NCBI GenBank assembly: GCA_029204225.1
Contig: MU832000.1
Coordinates: 1-64,000 of the forward strand
From: Diphasiastrum complanatum
Taxonomy: Eukaryota > Streptophyta > Lycopodiopsida > Lycopodiales > Lycopodiaceae
Direction of reading: 5' to 3'
DNA: 64,000 nucleotides
How positions within the stretch are numbered: position 1 is the first letter of the stretch; every line of letters begins with the position of its first letter. Below the pieces are notes generated by a model. That model searched no databases. It was not told where the DNA came from and worked only from the letters and a program-made list of their open reading frames with translations. Made by a program: the position numbers and the translations under genes. This document shows positions 26,099 through 39,941 of the stretch, piece after piece.

Positions 26099-29000
26099 TG
26101 TTCTATTTGATTGCCAATGCTACCATATTTCCTACTGTTTGAAAAGGCATCTGTCTAAGATTTGAAAATGCCTCATCATAGAGGGACTGGTGCCCCTGCT
26201 CCTGAACCATCCTCTATTTCCAGCATTGCTTCAACATCTTCTTCACAGCCAGATCCACCTTCCCCTTCTTCTATGCCTGTTGGAGTTTCTATCTCCTGAT
26301 CAAATCCTATTCTTCTTGATAGTGAAACCATTGTAGCTATTCTGTTGACTCCAGACACTCTAGAAGCACGTGTTTCTTTTTCTCCATACGCCTTGGGTGG
26401 TCTTCTTCGTGAAGATGAACTCTGTATATTTAAATACCTTAACAATCACAGAGAAAGACTTGCCTCTCACGAATCTCTGCTTCTAGCTGTGCAAACACAC
26501 CTTCAAAGGTTGGATACTTCCATTGAGGAACTCAAGAACGAAGTTGCAGTTATCAAAAGTGAAACTTCTTCCCAAATAGCTACTTAGCTAAAATTTAGCA
26601 GCTCGAAAGTCAGGTGGAACAGCACCATACGGTTGTCCAATCATGCACTGATGTACTGAAAGGTTTGTCTACAACTATTTCTCCATCTTCGTTTATCTCA
26701 GCCTCATTCACTAAGAGCCGTCTTCAAGAGCACAAACCTCTTAATGTTTGTGTTAGAGGTATTCTAAATTCCAAAAATGCTATTGAAGAAGCTAAGAAGT
26801 TTTTGGATGAGAATCTTCAGCACACAGGTATGGAAACTGCTTGGAGGCCTAAGAAGGACCCGGATACTCTTGTCATCCATTTCACATCAGTGTCTCATTG
26901 GTGTGAAGTTCTGGGGAAGCGATTTAAATTCTCTGATACGAAAATCTACTTGGACGAAGATCTTTTCTTATTGTGTTTTTTTACCTATGTTTGTCGACCC
27001 ATATCTCTTCAAAAACTCATACATTTTGTGCCATATTGGTTACGCCTGGCAGGGTCCACTGGGTGAAGAATTACAAGACCTAGCTATGTAGTATCTTAAC
27101 TCAGATGCTAGATCAACTATGAAAGCTTGAGAAAACTTGGCTATGGAAATATCACACACAAGGAGAATTGCATGAGCATCTCACAAACTCAAAAGTCTCA
27201 AGAAGAAATGAATTGCTAGTGAGAGAGAGGAGGGCGTGGGTCCTCCAAATCCCTTGTGAGGCAAGCACCTCCTTTACATGCATGGAAAGTCTAGGTGTCA
27301 ACCATGGGAGTGAGCTACTTGGCCAAGTGGGCCACTTGCACTAATTTACATAACTTAACAAAAGGGGGGGTCATGCATTTAATTAAAACATGCCCCATGA
27401 GTTATGTACAACTTAACTAATGCTTAGCCAAAAGGGGTAAAATAGGCATTACTCTTCAACACCCCCCCTTAATGGCAATTTTATTCAAACTGACACCCAA
27501 CAAAGTTCTGAACTTTTCAAACTTATCTTTACTAAGTGGTTTAGTAAAAATATCAGCTGTCTGGTCGTTGGTGTCGCAATAAACTAGCTCGATCTCCCCA
27601 CTGTGCACTTTCTCTCGTATAAAATGCTGGTCCACCTCTATATGTTTTGTCCGTGCATGATAGACTGGATTCCTTGCAAGCTAAATGCAGCTTTGGTTAT
27701 CACAATGTAACAATGTAGGTCTTACTTGAGCAATCTGCATGTCCTCAAGTAGACGGCGCAACCAAATGGCTACACAGGCGGACCTCGTAGTCGCCCTGTA
27801 CTCAGCTTCGGTAGACGATAGAGCAATAGTAGGCTGCTTCTTACTGCACCACGATATAGCCCCTGAACCTAGGCTGAAGCAATAGCCTGTCGTCGATCTC
27901 CGATCGTCTCTATCACCTGCCCAATCAGAATCTGAATAGCCTTCCAGCTGAAGGTTCCCATCATCCGTGTATCCAATCCCATAAGTCACTGTCCCTCTCA
28001 CATATCGTAGGATCCGCTTTGCTGCCTTCCAATGTGCTTCGGTAGGCTTACACATGTATTGACTTGCGATTCCAACCGCATAAGCAATATCTGGCCTGGT
28101 GGTAGTAAGGTAAATCAGGCTGCCCACTAACTGACGATAGAGCGTCTCATCTGCAAATGCTGGACCATCATCTTTTGATGGCTTTTGCTTGCATCCATGG
28201 GTGTGCTGATTGGTTTGCTTTCTTGCATGTTAAACTTCTTCAATAATTTCTGTGCATACTTTGCCTGTGAGATAAAAAAACAACGCTTTCCTTTCCAAAC
28301 TTCAACTCCTAGGCAATAGTGTAGCAAACCCAAATCTTTCATTTCAAACTCATTAGAAAGATTCTTCTTAACACAAGCAATAAGGTTCTTATTGCTTCCC
28401 GTGATGAGTAGATCATCCACATAGAGCACAACAACCACAAAGTCTTCTCCTTCCCTGAAGACATAAAGATTGCAATCAGACTTACTCTTCTCAAACCCTT
28501 GCCTTGCAAAGTACTCATCAATTCGGCTATACCAAGCCCTTGGCGCCTGTTTGAGCCCATACAAGGCTTTCCTAAGCCTGCAAGCCAGATTCTCCTTGCC
28601 TGTTATTTCAAATCCCTGCGGTTGTTCCATGTAAACCTCCTCCTGTAGGTGCCCATTAAGAAAGGCACTCTTGACATCCATTTGATGGACATCCCAATCA
28701 AAATATGAGGCTATAGCCAAGACGGTCCTGATAGATGTCATTTTAGCAACAGGTGCGAATGTCTCATCATAGTCTAGCCCCTCTTGCTGAGCATAGCCTT
28801 TCGCCACCAACCTTGCCTTGTACTTGTCCACTGTTCCATTGGCATGAAACTTGGTCTTATAGACCCACTTGCAACCTATTGGTTGCTTCCCTTCTGGCAA
28901 TGTAGTGAGCTCCCATGTGTCGTTCTTGACAATGGAGTCGTACTCCTCCTGCATGGCATGTTGCCATACCTTTTCTCTCACGGCTTCGTGAAAGAATTGT

Positions 29001-32000
29001 GGCTCATCTGCATTCAGAATAGTGGACATAAGAGCAAAGTTAGTCTTTTGTCTCTCATGAGACCTAAGAGATCTTCTGACACCCTGTTCACTGCTCTCTC
29101 CTTCTTCAATCATTTGACCTTCTTTGATTGTTTCCCAATACCACCTAGGTAGCTTCTTCCTAGCAGTAGGTGATGTGGATGGTGACCACGTATCCCATGG
29201 TACTGTTTTAGTCTTCCGTTTGTCCCCAACTTCTGCTTCTGGTACTTGGCCAAAAAGAGGTCTCGAACTAGTAGGTTCGATTTCCTGTTGTTGCTCCTGC
29301 ACTTGAGGCTTACAGGACTCTTGACTAGGATCCTCATTTGTGGAATCAATCAAGGGTATGAACTCAGTAATTCCTTCCTTCTCCTGCTCCTGTATCTTGG
29401 GTGCATGCTCTTCATCAAAGATGACATCTCGACTTAGGATCTTCCTCCTGTTTTCGAGATCATATAGCACATAAGCTTTCTCACCTTCACTATACCCAAG
29501 AAAGACACACTTTACGGATTTTGCATCAAGTTTCTTCCGCAAGTCCTTTGGTATATGTGCATATGCTGTACACCCAAAGACTCGAAGGCTGCCCACTTTG
29601 GGCTTCTTGCCACTATATGCCTCTTCTGGCGTGATTCCTTCAACTGCTTTGGTTGGACTTCTATTCAATAGAAAAACAGCAGTTGCTACCGCTTCTGCCC
29701 AAAAGGAATTTGGCAACCCCTTTGCCTTGAGCATGCTCCTCGCACACTCAACTATAGACCTGTTTTTTCGCTCAGCCACGCCGTTTTGCTGCGGTGTATG
29801 TGGAGCAGTAAACTGTCTCTTTATCCCACATGCTTTGCAAAGATCTTTGAACTCATCAGAAATATACTCACCACCCTTATTTGACCTGAGAGTCTTTAAC
29901 CTCTTTCCTGTGTGGTTTTCCACCATAGCTTTCCACTGTTTGAAGTATTTGAACGCTTCAGATTTCAGTTTCAGAAAATAGACCCATACCTTCCGAGAGA
30001 AATCATCTACGAAGGTCATGAAATAGTATGCCCCCCCTGCTGATTTGACCTGCATGGGACCACATAAATCTGAATGCACAAGTTCAAGAATGCCCTTGGC
30101 CCTGGTAGCTTTCTCTTTTGGAAACTTTTTCCTCTGTTGCTTCCCTAATGCACAAGCCTCACATGTATCTGAAGAAGACTTAATGCTAGGAAGATCTACT
30201 ACCATTTTGTGCCTGTTCAAAACTTGCAAACTTTTGTAACTCAAATGACCATATCTCTCATGCCAAAGCTTGTCCCGATTAGTATCTCTTGCAGACAAGG
30301 CCTCTTGGCTAGGAATGGTTGTGAAAAGCTTGTAAAGACCTCCTTCTTGCATTCCCTTGGCTACCACTTTGAAGTTCTTCTCTTTGTCTTTTACCAAACA
30401 TTTAGAATCATTAAACTCTACCACCATGTTCTGTTTGGTAATGGCACCAACAGATAACAAGTTCTTAGCCAACCCTGGTACATGCAACACACTTTTAATT
30501 TCCTTCACCTCACCTGATGATAGTTGTATTGCAACTGTACCTTTGCCCCTCACCATACGTGTAGAATTATCTCCAAGGCAAACATGCTGGCTATCTTCTG
30601 TCTCCTCATAGGTGCTGAACCAATCTCTATGAGGTGTCATGTGCTTTGAGGCTCCAGAATCAATGTACCATCCACCAAATGTGGATTCAGATGATAGGGC
30701 TGCGGTGAATAGCTCAAGCACACCAGATTGCTCCTCCTCTGCAACTTTGTCAACAAAGTGACTCTGCTGGTTCTTTCCCTTCTTCTGATCACTTTGCTTC
30801 TTCCTGCATTCAAAAGCAATATGCCCATACTTACCACAATAGTTGCAGTTGCCCTTCCTCTTGGGTGTAGATGAGGAATTGGTGCTTGACTCCTCTCCAA
30901 CCTGTAACTTGGACACCTGCTGCTCCAAGCTTTGCTTTGAGTTCTTCTTTTTGCCTTTGCCTTTCTTCTGAAAGTTTTGCTTCTTCTTAGAAGCAAATGC
31001 AAGCTCTGGATTATCTTCCCTTTCAGAAAGATTCTTCCTTCTCATCTCCTCCTGTAAAAGAAGACCACATAACTCCCCAAAGGTTGGGAGTTTCTCCCTA
31101 GCAGAAAGGGACATCACATAGTCTTGATAGTTGAATGACAAGCTGTTCAAGACTATGGGAACAATACTCCTGTCACTTACTTTCTCTCCAACTGAAGCAA
31201 GCTGATCCAATAGGTCCTTGACCTTTGTAATATGATCACCAATTGTTGCACCTGCTTCCATCTTGAGAGTATGTAACCTGTTTTGCAAATACACCAGCTT
31301 GGCTGAATCCACTGTTTCAAACATAGACTTCAGAATTGTCCAAGCATCAGCTGCATCCCTTGCATTGCAAATGTGAGGAATAATATTGTCCTTGACAGAA
31401 AGATTGATTATCCTATGAGCTTTATGTCTCCTGTTCATGTAGTCCTTCAATTCAGGATCAGATGTTGGTACAGGTTCTGTACCTGTCATGACCTCCCAGC
31501 AATTCTTATCCATCAAGATATTAGCTATCTTGAACTTCCACACTCTGTAGTTTGTGCCATCTAGTTTGCTAGATTCACCCAACAAACTCTCCCCAAGACT
31601 TGCCATGCTAAAATCTGTGCTTAAAACAGAAGCTCAACTTGAAAGAGATCAGAAAAGAACAGCTTCCAGCAACAAGGGTTTAACCCCAAACTAGGGTATG
31701 TAGCCACTTCAAGGCAACCCTTCAGCTCCTGCTTTTGTCTTTGCCACTTGGTGTGGCCTCACTAGCACAAGCACTAGGCTCCACTGGAACAGAAACCAGA
31801 AGCCCCTACAGAAAGTGCGCCCTACTTTTGTGTAAGCTCCTCCAGAAAAACTCTCCAAAACTTGGCCAGACTTAGAAAGTTTTTGGATCATCCCACTCCC
31901 CTTGCCAATAGCTCACCAACAATGCAAGACTCCACCTGATCTGACACCTGTAGATCAAATGCTCCCTCTTTCAAGATTGAGGTGCTTGTAGAAGATAAGA

Positions 32001-35000
32001 ATCTTCTCAAGAATCTAAGCACTGAAGTTTCTCTCACTCTCAAACTCACAGGCTAGACAACCTGCTCTGATACCATGAAGAATTACAAAACCTAGCTATG
32101 GAGTATCTTAACTCAGATGCTAGATCAACTATGAAAGCTTGAGAAAACTTGGCTATGGAAATATCACACACAAGGAGAATTGCATGAGCATCTCACAAAC
32201 TCAAAAGTCTCAAGAAGAAATGAATTGCTAGTGAGAGAGAGGAGGGCGTGGGTCCTCCAAATCCCTTGTGAGGCAAGCACCTCCTTTACATGCATGGAAA
32301 GTCTAGGTGTCAACCATGGGAGTGAGCTACTTGGCCAAGTGGGCCACTTGCACTAATTTACATAACTTAACAAAAGGGGGGGTCATGCATTTAATTAAAA
32401 CATGCCCCATGAGTTATGTACAACTTAACTAATGCTTAGCCAAAAGGGGTAAAATAGGCATTACTCTTCAACACTGGGGACCAAGAGTGATTTCTATCGC
32501 ACGCACTTTCTATCCCTTGATCCAGCTGGATGCCCTATAGTACCTAGTTACTTGCTAGGGTATATCACACAGACTTCGGATAGTGACGGGTCAGTTTCGG
32601 GTATCCTCACACCAGTTGGCCGTTGAGACCGGCAGATATGGCGGCACCCCACCAGAGGCTCGACTTTGTAGCATGTGTGATATGCATGAAATAGAAGACG
32701 AGTCACATTTCCTCTTCAGATGTCCAACGTATTATGAGATTCGGGGGAAGTACTACTGTTTGTTCAGGGAGCACCCAGTGACACTTTCCACCTTGATATC
32801 CTATGAGGATCCTAGATGTGTTGCACTGATGATCCGAGAGATGTCGAACTTGAGGAGGAGGAGACTGGATATTGATAGACATTCCTTGATCCAGCTGAGC
32901 ATCAATGAGTGCATATTCTGTCGGAGATAGAGATCCGAGTGTTATGGTTTAAGTTTGATCAATTTCACCATGTATTTTAGTGCCACGCAATTTTAATTTG
33001 CGTTGTATTCTCTCAAAGTTTTAATAGGCTTACCAAGTTTGTAAACATTATAAAAATTTATTGTAAAGGTTTTAAAACCTTGAGTAGGCCCATAAGATGT
33101 ACATGGGACCCTAGGGGGTAATTTTACATGCTACCAACTATATGTTGGAACTACATGAATTTTCTTATGTTGTAGGAGGCCGCATTTTTCCTATATAGAA
33201 AACTTGTGGACCAAGGCAAATCATTGCATGAAGAGAGAAAGTGCATGCTTAGCATGTGGGACACCTATTTTACCTACTTAGCATGTGTGGGACACCTATT
33301 TCACCTACTTTTGACACTTGGAAGCCATGTACATCACATATCATTTCTTTCCAATCTATAAATAATACCTCCTCCTCCTAGATGGGCGCACTATTGGAGA
33401 GAGAGAGATTTCTTCTCACATATGCTCTTGTGATTTGTTTTTTGTGGTAGAATCTCTTGCTAATTAATTCCAGTGTAATGCTCTCCTAGATTGGTGTCTT
33501 GTTGGATCTGATTTATTGCTTTGTATTCTTGCTAATGTATAGTTCTTCTTGCTGGAAATTCATGGACAGCAAGCATTCGTGATCCAATCGACCCAATTGG
33601 AGGAGCAATTTCCAGGATTAATGATGCTAGAATGCTCCTTACAGCCATATACTATCATTTTAGTTTGTGTAGCAAGTTTTTGACAGAAGTTTCATGCAAA
33701 TTTCTGCTCGCATCCTCTTCATCTTGCTCGCTGCCCTCCATAGGCAGCAGATCCGATTACTTCGAAAGTTTGATCTATGCATTGCATGTCGACAAAAGTA
33801 CAATTTGCTATGAATTTCCGTTTGCATGTGCAAGTACTAGTCCATGCATGTTGAATGCATGCCTTTAGAATTCTTCAGATTGCTTGCATGTTTCCACAGT
33901 TGCTTGCATGTTGATTGCATGTCACTGTATTTGCTTGCATGTTGATTGCATGTCACTACAGTTGCTTGCATGTTGATTGCATGTCACTATATTTGCTTGC
34001 ATGTTGCTGATTTTGATCTATTTTGAGTTGTAGAAGACCATCGAGGATTCCTAGGTTGGTAAACCTCGATTTAACGATCCTTTCTATCTCTATTTTCAAT
34101 TCTATAACAGTGGTATCAGAGCTATGGCTTCTACTTCTACTTTTCAGGCAAGGACAACGATCCTAGATGGATCCAACTATCCTGCATGGAGATCAAAGAC
34201 GCGACTGATCCTGCAAGCTGAGAAGTTGTGGCCTTATGTTGATGGGAATATTTCCAAACCGCATGTACTTGATGTAATAAATACAGCAGCTTATGAAGAA
34301 GATTTAAAAGATCTTCACGCCTGGTTGCATGCAGATTCGAAAGCTAAAGTAATTATTTCCCAAACCGTTTCGGAAGATATCTTTCTCACTGTTGCCGATT
34401 CTTCTACAGCAAAGGAGATGTGGGATGAACTTGCTCAAAGATTTGAGTCCAAATCACAAACTCAAATCTTATATCTGTTTGAGCAACTTACTAGTTTAAA
34501 GTGGGATGGAATTTCAGATTGTGATACTTTTCTTTTCAAGTTACAATCTTTGTTTAGTGCTCTACAAAGTGCAAGTAGAATAACTCCCAAGGAGGAGAAA
34601 CTTACGTACCTGTTGCGAGCACTACCACCCTCCTACATCTACATGCGACCTGTTCTTACAGGTAAATCCTTTGAAGAGGCCATTCAAAGCCTTCGAGAGG
34701 AGTATCTCATGCGGCAAGGAAGTTCACCTTCTCAAGGAGGAGCTAGAGCTTTATATGCAAAGAAAGGAAAGGGCAAAAAAGGACGCGGAAACCAGTTTCA
34801 AGCTACTAGCATGCAAGATCCAAACAATAAAGATTCCAAAGTGGAATCATCTGAGCCTCAGTCAAAGAAATCTTTTTGCAACTATTGTAAAAAGCCAGGA
34901 CATACTCTTGATAAATGTTGGGCTAATCCTAGAGTAGCTTGTAGACATTGTGGCAAAACTGGTCATTCATCTTTCAAATGCTATTCTAGGCCTAACAATA

Positions 35001-38000
35001 GTAAAGCCAATGTTTGTCAAGAGGAACAACCTTCTTCTAACTCAAGCAAAGAGGAAAACACTCTAGCTGCTGCTTTTGTTTGTGTAGAAGATTGTTTTAA
35101 TTCTACTGATTATACTTCCGAAGTTGTGATAGATTTTGGAGCTACTGCTCATATCTCTAATAGAGCTTTGTTGTCTAGTTATTCTCCTACTTACACTCAG
35201 AGATATGTCATTTTAGGAAATGGTAGTCAACATGATGTTTCTGGAATAGAAAGCTTGAGTTTACTCACAATTGAAGGTTCTAAAGTTCTTCAAAATGTAT
35301 TGCATGTACCAACCATGCAAAAGGACTTATTGTCAGTAGCCCGCATGACAGATGTGGGCATCAAAGTTTTGTTCCTTGACAATGATTGCAGGCTAATGGA
35401 CACAAAAAGTGGAAAGCAGCTTGCAATAGGCTTAAGGAGGGAGAACCTGTATCATGCAAAAGTTCTTATTGCATGTCACAAAGTTTCAGCCGTCGAAGAC
35501 AAGATGCATGCCTTATGGCATGCTAGGCTCTATCACATGAGCATGCGAAGCATTCTTGATGCAGCAAAGAAAAAGTTGTTTGAAGGGGTTGATTTTGACA
35601 TCAATATTCCCACTTCATATCATCCATGTGACTCTTGCATGCTGTGCAAGATGACTCGCTCTCCATTCAATAAGGAGGGCCATAGATCTAAAGAACTTCT
35701 TGAATTAGTTCACTTAGATGTTTGTGACCTTTGCCTGTTAACTCTATTGGTAGGGCACGTTATTTTGTCACATTCATTGACGATTTTAGTCGATTAGCAA
35801 TGGTCTATTTTATTGCTAATAAAAGTGACGTTCTTTTGAAATTTAAAGAATTTCTTAGTTTTGTGCACTCTAAGACTTCAAAGAGAGTTAGACAACTACG
35901 TTCAGATCGTGGTGGTGAATATATTTTTGCAGAATTTCCGGAGTTTTGTACCAGCAATAACATTCTACATCAGTTTATGGCTGTGTACACCCCTCAGCAC
36001 AATGGTGTTGCACAACGACGGAATCGAACTCTTGTTGAGGCAGCACGCTGCATGATGATTCATGCAAAGTTACCTGCTAAATTTTGGGCGGAAGCAGTTA
36101 ATACTGCCAATTACTTGCAGAATCATACTTTAGAATCTCTAGATAAGGAGAAAACTCCTTTGAATGTTGGACTGGGAAAAAGCCCAAGTTAACACATGTT
36201 AGAATTTTTGGATGTTTCATTTTTCTAGAGATGTACGCTTTGATGAATCAAAGTTCATAGATGATCCTATATTCCATAAAAGGAAGAAGCAGATGTTTTA
36301 GGATATGATGTTTTCAAACTGTTTCATGCAGCGTATTGTTCCAACTGTGCATGAACCTCTTCTTGATGAAGAAGAAGAAGAAGAAATCATTGAACATGTA
36401 GGTGAGGAAGAAGAAGAATTCGAAGATGAGGAAGCTGCTACATCACGGCCAAGGAGAGAAAGACGAGAGCCAGTTCGCTTCCAAAGAGAATTTGGATATT
36501 TAGTGGAAGCTCCATCAACTTATGAAGAAGCAATTGAAAGTAAAGAACGAAATCAATGGCGCAAAGCTATGGATGAAGAAATGGAGTCCATTTATCGACA
36601 CCAAGTTTGAAAGCTACAGCCTTTACCACCAGGAAGAAAGGCTATAGATTGCAAATGGCTCTATAAGCTAAAATTTTCACCTGAAGGTGATATTATACAC
36701 TTCAAGGCTCGCCTTGTAGCAAAAGGTTATTCACAAAAATTTGGAGTTGACTATTTTGATACGTTTTCTCCCGTTGTAAAGCAAGCTAGTATACGTTTGT
36801 TAGTTGCTTTGGCCGCTTATTATGATCTGGAAATGCATCAACTAGATGAGAAAACAGCATATTTGTATGGCACACTTGATGAAACTATTTTTATGAAGCA
36901 GCCATCAGGCTATGTGAGTAGACATCATCCTAGTTGGGTTTGCTTGCTTTTAAAAAGTATATATGGTTTAAAGCAATCCGCTAGGCAATGGAATAAGAAG
37001 ATAGATCAAGTCCTAAGAGCATTGGGGTTTATACCATTCATTCCTGATGCTAATGTTTATTTCAAAAGGGTGAATGAGTATTATGTATCGTTGACAGTCT
37101 ATGTTGATGATTCATTGTTGATAGGAAATTCTACTCCTTTCATCAATCATTGTAAGAAGTTAATTGGCTCTATCTTTGATGTTTCGGACCTTGGAGAGGC
37201 AAAATTTTGCCTTGGAATTCAAATTTTCATGACAGGGTAAAAGGCACCATTTCACTTATCCAGAACATTATATTTTGAAGATTCTGAAGGACTACAATAT
37301 GCTGGAGTGCAAAGGCAAAGACATTCCTATGCTACCTGGAGTCAAATTATCCAAGGAAGATGGAGCGAACTGAAGAGGAACATGAAGAAATGTTCAAGAT
37401 TCCTTATCATAATTTGATTGGATCTTTAATGTATCTCACTACTTGGACACGGCCTATATTGCCTATGCAGTTCATACTCTTAGTCAGTTTGCTACTAATC
37501 CTGGTGTTATTCATGGGAAGCATGCTAAATATGTTTTACAATATTTGAAAGCTACTTCCGATTATGGACTTGTTTTCTCTAAACAAGATGGTCTATCACT
37601 TGCTTCATATAGTGATGCCAGTTGGGCTTCTAATGTGGATGATTATAAAAGCATTACAGGAGGATGTAGTATACTTTCAGGGGCAGCCATCACATGGATA
37701 TGCAAGAAGCAATCTCTCGTTGCTCAATCCTCTTGCGAAACGGAATATATCGCAGCCTCAAGAGTTTCTAATGAAGTAGTTTGGCTGCGATTCATGCTTG
37801 AACATCTACATCAACTTGATGAAGGCCCAAGTTCTTTATTTATTGACAATACTTCTGCTATTGTACTTTCAAAAAACGCCGTATTTCATGGGAGGACCAA
37901 ACATATTCATATCAAGCATCATCATTTGAGAGATCTAGTCAAGAAGAAGATCATCTCCCCTTCATTGACTCAAGTAACATGGTTGCAGATATTCTTACAA

Positions 38001-39881
38001 AGCCACTCCATGCAAAATTATTTCATCGTCATAGGAAGTAGCTTGGAGTATGTAAAATTGACCAAACTTAGAAGGGAGCTGTTATGGTTTAAGTTTGATC
38101 AATTTCACCATGTATTTTAGCGCCACGCAATTTTAAATTGCGTTGTATTCTCTCAAAGTTTAAATAGGCTTACCAAGTTTGTAAATATTATAAAAATTTA
38201 CTGTAAAGGTTTTAAAACCTTGAGTAGGCCCATAAGATGTACAGGGACCCTAGGGGGTAATTTTACATGCTACCAACTATATGTTGGAACTACATGAATT
38301 TTCTTATGTTGTAGGAGGCCGCATTTTTCCTATATAGGAAACTTGTGGACCAAGGCAAATCATTGCATGAAGAGATAAAGTGCATGCTTAGCATGTGGGA
38401 CACCTATTTTACCTACTTAGCATGTGGGACACCTATTTCACCTACTTTTGACACTTGGAAGCCATGTACATCACATATCATTTCTTTCCAATCTATAAAT
38501 TATACCTCCTCCTCCTAGATGGGCGCACTATTGGAGAGAGAGATTTCTTCTCACATATGCTCTTGTGATTTGTTTTTTGTGGTAGAATCTCTTGCTAATT
38601 AATTCCATTGTAATGCTATCCTAGATTGGTGTCTTGTTGGATTTGATTTATTGCTTTGTATTCTTGCTAGTGTATAGTTCTTCTTGCTGGAAATTCATGG
38701 ACAGCAAGCATTCGTGATCCAATCGACCCAATTGGAAGAGCAATTTCCAGGAGTAATGATGTTAGAATGCTCCTTACAGCATATACTATCATTTTAGTTT
38801 GTGTAGTAAGTTTTTGACGGAAGTTTCATGCAAATTTCTGCTCGCATCCTCTTCGTCTTGCTCGCTGCCCTCCATAGCCAGCAGATCCAATTACTTCGAA
38901 AGTTTGATCTATTCATTGCATGTCGACAAAATTACAATTTGCTATGAATTTCCGTTTGAATGTGCAAGTACTAGTCCATGCATGTTGCATGCATGCCTCT
39001 AGAATTCTTCAGATTGCTTGCATGTTTCCACAGTTGCTTGCATGTTGATTGCATGTCACTGTATTTGCTTGCATGTTGATTGCATGTCACTACAGTTGCT
39101 TGCATGTTGATTGCATGTCACTTTATTTGCTTGCATGTTGCTGATTTTGATCTATTTTGAGTTGTAGAAGACCATCGAGGATTCCTAGGTTGGTAAACCT
39201 CGATTTAACGATCCTTTCTATCTCCTTTTTTAATCCTATAATACCGAGGTATCCCAGGATCCTGATTCAGATGGAGAGGCTGAGATTCAAGATGCTTCCA
39301 TACATCGGCAGCGACAGTGTCGACGCCCAGAGAGAGAGCCAGCTACCAGGCCACAGTCCAGAGTTCCGCGGCAGCAGAGACGACATTGACAGTCCACCAG
39401 GAGATTGAGGTCTATGGCACATCCAGTGCTACCTTTACAACATACCCTACATTATTTCTTCTAGATTGATGGACACCATGATGTACTATACCAGGCTGCT
39501 GGGCCAGCCATCTCTCATGCATTGTATATTCAGTTTTAGTTTGCAGGTTCTCGGACTTGGGCCAGCAGAATCCGATTCGTTGCCAAGAATCTGATGTGAA
39601 CGGTCCATTTCGAAACCACGCTTCGTTGATCGAAACATGATTCAATGAAACACTGGTGGGCATGGAGAAAGGTGGTTTAGAACTTTGAACCGCTTGATTT
39701 TGTTACCTACAGCTCAGTAATCCATTTCAAAAAACAAAGCCTACACTTGCCTGAGACCTTCATTCACTGATTTCGCTCACCACAAGACTCGAATGCCGCA
39801 ACCACATTGTGCACCACCTCTGGCATGATGAGTAGATAGCCGCTAACTGCTCACACGACCCTATCCATCACCTCCTCAGCA

Positions 39882-39941
<60 letters not shown>

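Larger units (their letters stand above)
27064..32473 (-). mobile_element. Copia-1: near-complete young Ty1/copia retrotransposon
   Basis: It is 5410 bp, flanked by perfect CTGGG duplications (27059-27063, 32474-32478). The two 398-bp LTRs (TGAAG...CAACA on the + strand) differ at only two positions by eye. The primer site complementary to initiator tRNA-Met (TGGTATCAGAGC, 32075-32064) adjoins the 5' LTR, and a polypurine tract (27472-27462) adjoins the 3' LTR. It carries one gag-pol frame of copia order (gag-PR-IN-RT-RH). It sits antisense in the ATXR2-like H-I intron, inside LINE-B. Three coding lesions are described separately. Confidence 0.97.
32940..39243 (+). mobile_element. Copia-2: complete but decayed Ty1/copia retrotransposon
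   Basis: It is 6304 bp with perfect CCGAG duplications (32935-32939, 39244-39248). LTRs are 32940-34109 and 38080-39243, with about 33 differences by eye (roughly 3%). The PBS TGGTATCAGAGC is at 34111-34122 and a polypurine tract agaagggagc is directly before 38080. Gag-PR-IN-RT-RH order is preserved, but there are several stops and frameshifts. It belongs to a different copia lineage from copia-1 (two zinc knuckles, longer LTRs) and is inserted in LINE-B, sense to the host gene. Confidence 0.96.
26168..39700 (+). mobile_element. LINE-B: deleted LINE serving as landing pad for two copia elements
   Basis: Pieces: 26168-27063 (ORF1), 32479-32934 (ORF2 C-terminal zinc block) and 39249-about 39700 (tail). 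They are separated by copia-1 and copia-2, each with its own perfect 5-bp target duplication, so removing both rejoins the LINE. ORF1 is then fused to the far 3' end of ORF2 with no endonuclease or RT, which points to a large internal deletion before the copia insertions. Confidence 0.75.

Noticed and set aside
28784-30611. Plus-strand ORFs opposite copia-1
   Set aside because: Antisense shadows of the copia-1 gag-pol frame.
33884-34010. Evenly repeated units that could be mistaken for a CRISPR-like array
   Set aside because: The units are direct tandem copies without unique spacers, lie inside both LTRs of a plant copia element, and have no cas genes.
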